Shown piece by piece: positions 23,627 through 33,400 of a stretch of DNA of 64,000 nt. The notes beneath the pieces are model-generated. The model was not told the DNA's origin, ran no database searches, and saw nothing but the letters and a program-made list of their open reading frames with translations. The stretch comes from Dendrophyllia cribrosa (taxonomy: Eukaryota; Cnidaria; Anthozoa; Scleractinia; Dendrophylliidae): the NCBI GenBank assembly GCA_024195265.1, contig JAJLRJ010000006.1:25190770-25254769 (forward strand), written 5' to 3'. Positions within the stretch are counted from its first letter, which is position 1. Every line of letters starts with the position of its first letter. The translations under genes and the position numbers were made by a program.

Positions 23627-23833
23627 TATATAAGCCCGCTTCGTAATTCAGCCTAGTTCAGTAAAGTTTAGGTCTGGACCCGTGCAAGACGATAACGTTT
23701 AACGTTTTTTTCCATTATGGCGAGAGTTCCAGTTCAAGCAGCTATCAACCCAGCTCCGCAACAGCAAGACACGCAATTTATTGCTCAACCAGCACAACCA
23801 CAATCGCAAAACCAGTTTGTACAGTCAGAGTTG
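23627..23833 (+). promoter_or_regulatory. Candidate TATA promoter and first coding exon
   Basis: TATATAA at 23,627-23,633 is followed about 90 bp later by ATG (23,717) and a 39-codon frame rich in glutamine and proline (MARVPVQAAINPAPQQQ...), ending at a good splice donor TTG|GTAGGT (23,833/23,834). A GGTCTGGACCC palindromic word lies between TATA and ATG. No second exon was identified; the next element copy begins at 23,905. This could be the 5' end of a host or transposon gene. The function is not recognised. Confidence 0.4.
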
Positions 23834-23904
23834 GTAGGTTCCGTACAAAACTTTTACACCTTGTACTCCCATTTTCACGAACTTTTTACATTTTTTACGT
23901 TTTA

Positions 23905-24103
23905 AAGCTGATTCGGACGTTCGAATTCAGACGTCGTAAAAAATTCGACAATTCATTTTATTACCAAATGGTTTCCATATTTAGATAGCCAGCTCTATAA
24001 GCTTTAATTTGATATCTGGGTTTAGGTATATTAAGCGTAATCTTAAGACACTAGAGCTGTTATACTGGAGACACCCCCGAAGGTACATGGTAACCTTAAA
24101 GCG
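23905..24103. repeat. Partial inverted copy of the 22.07-22.8 kb MITE
   Basis: Reverse complement of 22,074-22,270 with about one difference per 20 bases. It ends at the same terminal GAAGGTAC...GTAACCTTAA. Confidence 0.8.
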
Positions 24104-24175
24104 ACTGGGGTGACCTCGCTTGAATTTGTTACTATTTTATTTTTAGCTCTGGAACGACCTCTCTTGAAATTGTCC

Positions 24176-24618
24176 TTAAAGGGGCTATGTCGCGAGGATG
24201 GCGGGTGAGTACTGGGTACTAAAAACTTGAAAAACGTCCGGTGGCTTTTTATCAAGTTGGCGGCCATTACTGTCGAAATCGCTGCAATCCGTTCCATCCC
24301 GTCGTATTGCGTGGAAGGATAGATCTCAAGTTTACAAATTAGTTAGAGTATTTACTTGGCTAGATTTTTGTTAAATTATTTCTGCGATTTGTTAGTCGTA
24401 CCTTCGAAAAATTCGATGTCTTCCAGTAGTGGTGGAAGTTAGGGAGGAATTTAAAAGCGAAATCGATCGTGTGTTTGTTTACCTCGCGTGGTTCGACACG
24501 AGTGCAAGCGCGATAAAACTTGCCGCGATCCGGGAAGGAACAATAGAAATTTGACATGCGTGACGTCACATGACAGGAACTCATTGCGCAGACTCACCTT
24601 GCGACATAGCCCCTTTAA
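24176..24618. mobile_element. TTAA MITE, AAGGGGCTATGTCGC ends
   Basis: TTAA (24,176-24,179) then AGGGGCTATGTCGCGAGG; the right end reads CCTTGCGACATAGCCCCT then TTAA (24,615-24,618). It split a row of a repeated word AAGCGACTGGGGTGACCTCGC (24,098; 24,628; 24,674). A similar left end without a visible partner begins at 24,695 (TTAAAGGGGCATTGTCACGC). Confidence 0.75.
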
Positions 24619-24937
24619 GTTTGTTTCCGAAGCGACTGGGATGACCTCGCTTAAAATTGTCCTAGTTTGTTTGAAGCGACTGGGGTGACCTCGCTTAAAG
24701 GGGCATTGTCACGCAGATTTTGCTGTGTTTTGGTCAAAATACACTAAATATAATTATGACAAAGTACCTTTGCTCAAACATAAAATTGCTTTTAGAACAC
24801 CAAAAAGATAATATCAAGTGATTTCTTCAAGGAAGAACAAACCATAATAAATTTTTCTGCGATTTTTCCACGACTCTTGGGAGGAACTTGAAAAAAATTG
24901 GCCAATTTTTTCACGTTGCAATCCATTTCCATCCTGG

Positions 24938-25098
24938 AGTAGTATGGGGCGTTGGGGGTTCTGGACCACCCAAATAAGCATCCAAACACCTGAATTACCG
25001 CCCCCACGGATTCATTGCATTCATCCGTGGGGGGCGGTAATTCAGGTGTTTGGATGCTTATTTGGGTGGTCCAGAACGCCCCAACGCCCCATACTACT
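24938..25098. repeat. 161-bp near-perfect palindrome
   Basis: Arms 24,938-25,012 and 25,023-25,098 are reverse complements apart from one or two bases, around an 11-base loop. The arm carries TGGGGCGTTGGGG and ACACCTGAATTACCGCCCCC. The palindrome makes mirrored frames on both strands that are not genes. It lies at the 5' end of the YqaJ-type gene and seems to cut it. Confidence 0.9.
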
Positions 25099-25153
25099 AT
25101 TCTGTTTGCATATGCTGCTCCGGTACGAGACCACCCCAACCCAGGGGGTATCA

Positions 25154-26306
25154 CCAATTGGAGAAATCCCACCCCCTGTATATACCAACCCACATGGCAA
25201 TGGCAAACGTGCAAGCATTCAAGGACTTCCTGAATCACGCGAGACTGGTCTGATTCAAAAGAGCGAAGAATGGGTCAAAGCCAGACAAAATACAATCGGT
25301 GCATCGGAGATCTCTGCCTTGACAGGATCTTCGCCATTTGAGAGTCAGTCAAGTCTAATTCGCAAAAAAGTAAAGCCCATCGATATGAGCAAAAATGTGG
25401 CCTGCGCTTGGGGCACATTATTTGAGCCTTCTGGTCCGTGAATACTTTGAGAAGAAACATTCTGTCAAAGTTTTCGGATATAAGGGTTCTATAAATCTTG
25501 CAAAGGATCACCCTCTTTTTGGGAAGGTCACTTGCAGTCCAGACGGATACTTCTCACACAAAGACGAGACAATAGTCTTGTTAGAGTTCAAGTGCCCTTA
25601 CACCAGAAAGATCACAGGCAATAAAATTCTTAAACAATACCGTGATCAAATACAAACCGGCCTTGCTCTCAGCGGGGAGAGAGTTAACAAAGGCTTGTTT
25701 GTCGATGCCTATTTCAGAATGTGTTCTTTGAAGCAGCGTAGCCTTAGCCTTGAACACAATTCCTTGCCAAACAAAGGGGTTGTACACAAAACAAAAAAAC
25801 CATCAGCACTCGCCTGTGGTATTTATCTTCTATCTTGCAAGCAAAAATTATTTCCAGATCAATCAAAATTACTTAACCTCGGCGAAACAAAATCAACAGA
25901 AATGTTTGAAAAAATTATGAGAGGAATTTCATCGGGAGATATCTTGTGTACTGGTGATTGGTTTTATATGACATATGATGAGGATCAGAAACTAAACGAT
26001 TTAGAATTTTTGAAGGACATAGGCAGAAGGACATTCAGTGAAGATTGGCCCCCAAACTATTATAAGACAGTAGCCTTCTTCGCATGGAAGCTGCTGGACA
26101 TAACAGAAATTTGGGAAACAAAACAACCAAATTTCTTAGAAAACATTCACGAATCAGTCAAAAGTTTTCATGAAAATTTATCAAAACATAAACACCTTGA
26201 CAAAACTAGGCCTATTGAAACTTTTGAAAGCAACATCGGTGATGACAGTGCCATGTTGGAAGACTTTTTACATAGCAGGCTGTCCCAGACAGCCCTTTTT
26301 GCTTAA
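25154..26306 (+). pseudogene. YqaJ / lambda-exonuclease-type viral recombinase nuclease
   Basis: The first segment has SEEWVKARQNTIGASEISAL and WGTLFEP, the N-terminal signature of YqaJ-type nucleases. After a frameshift at about 25,424-25,433 the second segment (302 codons to the stop at 26,306) continues with VREYFEKKHSVKVFG, CSPDGYF, the catalytic LLEFKCP (ExK) and QYRDQIQTGLALSG. The acidic residue, ExK and Gln order fits the PD-(D/E)XK fold of 5'-3' exonucleases used in phage and large DNA virus recombination. No start codon is found; the 5' part meets the palindrome at 25,098. The C-terminal 120 residues contain WPPNYYKTVAFFAWKLLDITEIWE, an extension seen in eukaryotic mobile or viral copies. 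One frameshift and 5' loss make it a likely pseudogene unless an intron lies at the break. Confidence 0.8.
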
Positions 26307-27149
26307 AAGGGACGTTTCGTGCCGCATATACAATATCTTTCTTTGCCCGTCTCAGTCCCCCCGCGGTCAGAAGGCTTCGATAGTCCTTCGGCCGCCATTA
26401 TTGTTAACTTTGGCCGATAAAATAGCGCCAGAGCTTCAATCTCGTTCAAATACACTGCAGATGTGGACGCAGTAACTTCGAGAAATGCCACCTAAAGTGT
26501 CAGAGTGAGAGAATCAGAAGAAAGTGAAAAAAATCACCGGATTTGCAGTTTGATAGATCGATCTACGATCGTGAGGAAACTGTTTCTTTGGCTTGTTTAA
26601 CTGATGATTCAGTCAGTAATTTTTTTTATTTTTTATTTATTTATTCAGTCTCTAATACTTATTTTTATTCAGTCTCTAATACTTCCAGGATGGATTCCAC
26701 AACTTCATATGTTATTTGTCTGACATTTTTCTCAATCTTACAAGGTAAGAATAAAGTATTTTGGCTTTTATTGTCTTAAAACCGCATGTAGAATAAAGTA
26801 TTTTGGCTCATGTAGAATAAAATATTTTAGCTCATACAGAATAGAGTATTTTGGCTTTTATTGCCTCAAAACCGCATGTATAGAATAAAGTATTTTGGCT
26901 CATGTAGAATATAGTATTTTGGCTCATGTAGAATAAAGTATTTTGGCTTATGTAGAAAGTATTTTGGTTTTTATTGCCCTAAAAGCGCATGCGTATTGCT
27001 TCAATTTTTTTTTAACCAAAATCGAAACCACAAGTAAGCGGCTTGTTGAACTAACGCTAATAAATAGAAAAATCGACCTATATATTCTTTAGTTCATAGA
27101 CTTCGGTGAAGTCTAGGGAGGTGAAAGATGGCCAACTTTCTGAATCCCG
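26307..27149. repeat. Non-coding, with a 24-bp tandem repeat
   Basis: About 26,745-26,965 contains diverged copies of CATGTAGAATAAAGTATTTTGGCT, interleaved with TTTTATTGCCTCAAAACCG. No gene seen. The stretch leads to the left end of the large transposon. Confidence 0.6.
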
Positions 27150-28019
27150 TTTAAGAGCAAATCCGTGCAAAAATCAAACATAACACGGCAAAGTTAAAAA
27201 AACTAAAATTCGCTCTTCTTTTGCATACAGGTAGCCTTTAGTAAGTATACAATTGCTGTGTACTTTTTTCTTGAAAATTTTATTTGTTACTGGAAAACGA
27301 AAACACTTAGTTTTCAGGCCCGGGTTCGATTTGGCGACACCAAACAGGCTTAAAATAAGTCATGACTCACTCGACTCGCGTATCAAAACTACTTCGCCAG
27401 AAAAAGCTGTCATAGTTCCAATTTGTTGTATAACTTGTCATAGTCTAAACACCATAATTTCATAAAAATTAGATTAATCTAAGTATTCAAGGAAAGTCAA
27501 AAGCTTATTGCTCTCCTGTGCTCCGTAAAACGGTAGGCGAAAAACAACGATGATTTTGAGCATGTGCCTTTGTTCAGAATTTCGTAATATTACGAATGAC
27601 AATACTAGAGTTGACGATCTTTCAAAATATGGAAAGTTTAGTTTGGGGAAATGAATTTGGCATTTTTAAGATTTTGTTGAAAATCGCGAACGAAAGACAT
27701 GAAATCACGCCATCTTGTGTATGCGTGACCAACAACAAAAACAAAAATGTTTTTCATTGAGAAATCTTGGCAACTCTGACGCCAAAAAAAAATGGAAATA
27801 TACAAACCTTAACTTGGATATGACATTCTTGAATGTCCAAAGTGTTTTATTTTGCCGTCTGTTCAATTTCATTCGTGAAGTTTATCATGAACAGTGAAGC
27901 CCGTCGCCACGATCAAAAACGCTTTACTTTTCGCTGAATTCTTCTCAGCTCACTTTGCACTTTCGCACTCTTTATACTGTTGATACAATTTTTTCCCCAG
28001 ATTTCTGGCGAAAACTGTA
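27150..28019. repeat. Left terminal inverted repeat (outer part) of the Academ-like transposon
   Basis: This 870-bp block is the reverse complement of about 36,840-37,722 with scattered differences. The remaining inner 130 bp of the same repeat resumes at 30,048 after a nested element. Together they form TIRs of about 1 kb. Confidence 0.85.
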
Positions 28020-28249
28020 AAAGGGCTGACAATAAAGCGAACTTGTTCACGCATATGTTCCCAGTTTTCCATCCTTGCATAATCGTGAACCGTTTTGAGA
28101 CAAAATGCAAATTACGTCTAAAATTTGCATATCAGGCTGAGCAAGCGTTCGTGACAGTCACGGTTGGTACACAGGTGAGTAAGGTATTCTCAGTGGCCCA
28201 AATTGGGTCTTTTTGTCATATGTTTCATGTCTTTTTTTAGAAACGCTTA

Positions 28250-28760
28250 ATGCTCACGCTATGTACAGTGGGGTATGCTTCAAGGCTAGAACACGGTGCG
28301 ACTGCAATACCTGAACTAGAGAAAGCAGAACTTTCCCAAACGTTTTCTGCCCCATCTCTCTCAATGGGATGGGCCCTGAAATGTTCTCGTATCCGAAGTA
28401 CTCAGTTTTCTGTGAAACGGAAGGAGTACTTCAACGCCAAATTCCAGATCGGAGAGTGGTACGGTCAAAAAGCAGATTCCGCAGGTGTTCCCAAAGCTAT
28501 GCGCACAGCCAAGGATGCTTGTGGTGCGCGGCGATATGAAAGCGTCGAATTTCTAACTCCGCAACAGATTTCCGGCTATTTCTCCGCCTAGCCGCAAAGA
28601 GAAACACTGAATAAAATACTCAGGTAGATGAAGACGAAGAAGAAACCGCCAGTTTGGAAAATGAAACCCACCTCAACATCCAATCGTGTACGACGCATAT
28701 AACATCTGCGAACTTGTGGAAAAGTCCAAACTTTCGTACGCAATAGTAGTGGACTATCAT
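28250..28760 (+). pseudogene. Multicopy zinc-finger/FSRL-type protein fragment
   Basis: Contains MGWALK, TQFSVKRKEYFNAKFQIGE, GQKADSAGVPKAMRTAKD and FLTPQQISGYFS, then in another frame YDAYNICELVEKSK. These phrases belong to a protein family repeated many times in cnidarian genomes, usually annotated as uncharacterised, and another member ends the window at 63,638-64,000. Stops follow FSA at 28,591. It is probably the C-terminal part of a gene carried by the nested transposon. Function unknown. Confidence 0.6.
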
Positions 28761-29521
28761 ATTTTGTACAAGCGACGTAGCACTCGCTTAATGAAATTAT
28801 GTATGTATGATAGATGGGAGGTAATTGTTGTTGTTTGCTGTTTTTGTAAATACCCCTATAAAAAAGAAATCAGAACGCGGAAGATTCTTTGTTCCATGGT
28901 TTTCTAATTTTCTTTCTAGGACCAGTAGTCCACAAGGGAGTTCAGGGGTTAAATGCCTTGAAGCACTTCTACATACACTAAAAAAATATCACATCAGTTT
29001 ATTTTCTTTTTATTATATTAGCATTAATTAATTAATTAATTAATTAGTTAATCAATTACGTTTCTTAATGCTGTGCATGAAATGCTGTGTATGAAACGCT
29101 GTGCATTGATCCTTTTTACCTAGTTTTTCATTTTATTGTGTTTATTTTTTTTATTTGATTTTGATTGATTTCTTATTGGCTCGACCTTCCCCTTAAAAAA
29201 CAAAAAAGGTAACACCAGAGCAAGAAATGAGCGGAAAGCACGAGTCATGCATGTATCGGCTAAAGAGCAGATTAACCAAGATATTTCTTATTAAAAGCGA
29301 GACAATGAAGGTGGAATGTTTCTCTCACAACTGAAGCATTGATGAAACTAGGGCTGGCATGTCTTTGTTGTTGTTTTACTATAGCAGTCCAATCAGATAC
29401 CAGAGGCTGCAAGTACAAGCACAAGTATTACCGGACTTTATAAAACTCTAAAACTAAAAACAATGGCAAGTAATTTCTTGATATTCGTACCTGCGTTTTC
29501 GTTTGAAAGAGTGTTTGTGTG

Positions 29522-29691
29522 TTAAGGCCTGGTCGCACTACAGTCAAAAACAAAAATTAGCACGTGCAAAATGACATAAAAACAAAAAAATTCCGCAAAT
29601 AGCGTGTCCCACCGGAGTGGTTTCTTTTCTTTTCCTCGATTTTTTCACGGGCTAATTTTTCTTTTTGACTGAAGTGCGACCAGGCCCTTAA
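29522..29691. mobile_element. 170-bp TTAA foldback MITE
   Basis: TTAA at 29,522-29,525 and 29,688-29,691, with TIRs of about 45 bp beginning GGCCTGGTCGCACT and mirrored as AGTGCGACCAGGCC. Non-coding. Nested third level: MITE inside the 2-kb element inside the TIR of the large transposon. Confidence 0.85.
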
Positions 29692-30047
29692 CATGTGAAA
29701 TCCAGGCCGACAAGATCTACCCCAACACAACCCAACCCATGTAAAACATATTGGTTTTCTGTCAATACATGTCCTGTATTTTAAAACCCACGAGATCTCT
29801 TTCCTGCTTTGAACTGTATTAATTGCAAGCTTCCCAACAACAATCGTCAAACTTCAAGAAAAAATATGGAATATTGGCCACTGAGAATACCTTATCTACC
29901 AACCGTGACTGTCACGAACGCTTGCTCAGCCTGATATGAAAATTTTAGACGTAATTTGCGTATAGTCTCAAAACGGTTCACAATTATGCAAGGATGGAAA
30001 ACTGGGAACATATACGTGAACAAGTTCGCTTTATTGTCAGCCCTTTT

Positions 30048-30176
30048 TAGTCCATGGGCCAGAGCCACTCAAATGTACCAATTCGAGGGACCAGCCGAGA
30101 GTGGTACGGATTTGAAGCTTGTCCGACGGTGATTCCAAAAAGTCATGATATCAATTTAAAATCGGTAGCTTTTTTG
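30048..30176. repeat. Left TIR (inner part) of the Academ-like transposon
   Basis: Matches 36,697-36,838 in reverse: TAGTCCATGGGCC, GTACCAATTCGAGGGACCAG and CATGATATCAA...ATCGGTAGCTTTTTT are all mirrored there. Confidence 0.75.
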
Positions 30177-30417
30177 TATTTTTGAAGCATTGAAATATCG
30201 CCAAAGCCCGCTTTTGCATAAAAACGGGGCTGAATTTTAAAAGTGCTATAGAATTTATCGTTCGAAGCGAAAACTTTATTTATTTTATCAAAATAAAAGA
30301 AAGAAGCGTTTTTCATAGTTTTATTATGTTAGATTTGGATATTTTTTAAAAAACGACAACATAAGAAACAATTCATTATGAGCCTGTGCTCGCAATGCAT
30401 CATGGGTAAAATTCAAG

Positions 30418-33400
30418 ATGGCGACTACAACTAAGGCAGGTGAGTGTTTGTTTCTCGCTATTTTATTATCTTTTTTAACAAAGAAATCGAAACTAGAAGG
30501 AACAATTATTATTGCACATTGATAAATGACTATTAATACCTTGAGAATGCTTTTAATTTTGTCAATAAAGAGTAAAAATATTTCCAAAACTTACAGACAT
30601 TCGAGAGGCGAATGGAGGTTCGATAATTAAATAGGCTCACTCTCACTCAGAGCATTTTCAAACTATCCCTCCGGACTTCGAATAATGGAGCCAATGGCAC
30701 CCATTGTAGGCTAATGAAGGATACCGTGCTCAAATTTTTCTATTTTCTTAAGTCGTTTTGGCAATTTAAAGCGGAAATAATGAAAACGTTAGCCATTCGA
30801 GTTCGCCAATAGCCAGTTATTATGAAAAGTTGAGAACTGTAAGGCAGCCAAAGCAATCTTTTTATTTTATAACCCCCTAATGTAGTTGATAAATACTTTC
30901 TGCAGTATTTTGTTACATCGCGGACGATATCTTCGTACTATATATTTCTACTTTTGTTCAAAAGGAGCCAAACGAAAAGTCACAGATAATAGAGAACAGG
31001 ATAAACGACAACGGAGAGAAGAAGAATGTATAATTCACTGTTGCAACGACACGGGAGAATTGGCAACCTTAAAGGACCTCGAGTCCTGGAAAACACTTTT
31101 AAATGCTGCAACTATTCGTAACCACGAGCCGATTCTTGAGATCGCGAAAACTCTAGAAGAAGGAGAACTACCTAGAGTTACTTACCATAGGCAGTGCCGT
31201 AGCATATTTACGCTGAAGAGAAACCTCGACAAGTTATCTCAATTGGATGCGAAAGAGAGAGCAAATTGTAACTCCACCGACAGTGGCAGATCTTCCATCC
31301 GACAACCCACGGCCAATCCTAGTAGAATTTATCAGCGGGTTTGTATCTTTTGCGAAAAGGATAAATACACCAGGAACTCTCGCACAAGGGAGGAACTGAT
31401 TCAGTGCGTGGATATGCGCGCCGATGAAACGATCAGGAAGGCTGCTGTAGTAAAAAATGATCACAGAATCTTGGCTGTCGTCTCTAGAGAGCTTGTGGCT
31501 GCTGAAGCGTGCTACCATAAGTCATGCTATCGCAATTATACCCGAAATATCCCTGTCAGTGGCGATAAGAAAGAAGACAGCGAGTATATCGAATATTCGC
31601 GTGCGGAATTGCAGGGGTATGAGAAATTGTTCAACTACATTAGAACCGATTTGCTACAAAATCCTAGGATTGTGAGATTGAGCGAGTTATATGCCCTGTT
31701 TACCTCTTTTGTTAATTCTCAAGGAGAACTAGAAATACCAGAATCCACAAGAACCCATTTCAGAAGAAGTCTTGAGAAAGAATTTAGAGATGCTATTGAT
31801 TTTGAAGATCTGTATGGGAACAATCGAATTTTTGCGATTCCAAGAAATCTTTCAAGACTGGATTTAGCCAAGCAAGTTACAGAGAAGAGTAATACTACTT
31901 AGTCTAGCACTAGCGATACATCATTTACCGCCCTTAGCCTAAGAGAAGCGATCCAAGCCCAAGATACCGAAGCCTCATGGCCTCCAAAACCATCTGACTT
32001 GACCGAAAATGCCATGAACATCCCAGAGGTAGTCAAAAAGTTCTTATATACTCTTATGACAGGTAGCACTAGCTTTTCAGGAATGGAATCTTGTTCGCCA
32101 AGGACTCATCGCCTTATGCTGTCATTAGGACAAGACCTGATATTTGCTGTAAGTGGCGGAAGGCAGAAGCCCCCGAAGCATATCTTACTCCCGTATGCCG
32201 TCAAATCTCTCACCAACAATGTTGACCTTATCCAGATCTTGAACCGATGTGGCCACGGAGTTGCGTACTCCCAACTAGAAGAGATAAATACCGCACTGTG
32301 CCTTCAAAAGATGGCGGCAACTCCTGGTAACTCCTGGTAACGAAGTTCCTCTTCCTGAAAACATCCGCCCGTTTATCGGTACTACTCTCGCCTGGGACAA
32401 CATCGATCGTCTCGAAGAAACTTTGTCTGGTGAGGGCACCTCCCACCGAGTCAATAGTATCGCCGCACAAGCTGTGCATTTTGGTCCTCAACTTCCACCC
32501 GCGTCAATACCTGCGATGGTCAAATCAAAAAAGAGAAGCATAGATACACTGGACGACGCCAATCTTCCTATTTATAATGCAGGTGATCGACGCGGCCCCC
32601 CTTCTCGAGGATATGTAAAGGTGACATCAACACAAATAATGGAAAACGCTAGGAAAAAGAACTTGCTATGGCTTTTGGCGCGCCTTCATTCGAGTGAAAA
32701 CCAAACCATTCCAAGCTGGACTGGATTCAATATTTTGGTGAGAAACGAGCACGTGGTCGCAAAGGATAGCGTAGGTTACCTCCCCACTATCAACGCCCCG
32801 GCGACTGATATGTCTACCGTGTACCAAGTCCTGACGAAGTCGCTTCAGATCAAAGAAACCTTGCGTTTCCAAAGTATTGTTGTTGTGTTCGACCAGGCGC
32901 TTTACGCCAAGGCTACCGAGATAAAATGGAAACACAGTGCCCAGTTCAATGATATTGTTTTGAGAATGGGAGTTTTTCATACCATTTGTACGTTCTTGGC
33001 GGTGATAGGAAAGCGTTTCCAGGATGCTGGTTTGCGAGATGTATGCGTGGAATCTGGAGTGATTGCTGACGGATCCGCGGCTGGCGTTATGGAAGGTCGT
33101 AGCTATAATCGTGCCATCAGGTTTCACAAGCTCATGTTCGAAGTTCTTAACCGACTAGCGTGGAATGGGTTTCAGCGGTGGATTGAAGAACACCACGAAG
33201 ACAAGAAACCTCGTGTGGATGAGCTTATGAAAGGACTGAAGCCGCTCATTGATTCTACGTGTGAACCGGAGTCTCAGGACGTCATGAGAAGTCCCTTATT
33301 TGAAGAGGTCTCGCAGCTATTTCTGTCGTATTCGCACCACCTTCGTCATAGTAACGGAAAGCTTTCGAAGTTCTGGATGTCGTATGTTGACATGGTCGAG

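Larger units (their letters stand above)
28020..30047. mobile_element. Nested 2-kb transposon with about 180-bp TIRs
   Basis: Left end AAAAGGGCTGACAATAAAGC and right end GCTTTATTGTCAGCCCTTTT; homology extends inward to about 28,200 and 29,872. It splits the left TIR of the larger transposon between TGTAAA and TAGTCC, which are adjacent in the right TIR. It contains a decayed coding fragment (28,250-28,760) and a smaller TTAA MITE (29,522-29,691). A donor-like CAG|GTGAGT at about 28,176 lies inside the left TIR. Confidence 0.85.

Noticed and set aside
24944..25441. Long plus-strand frame and its mirror on the minus strand (24,792-25,238)
   Set aside because: The first part is produced by the palindrome, which reads through on both strands. 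Only the segment after about 25,154 has a family signature.
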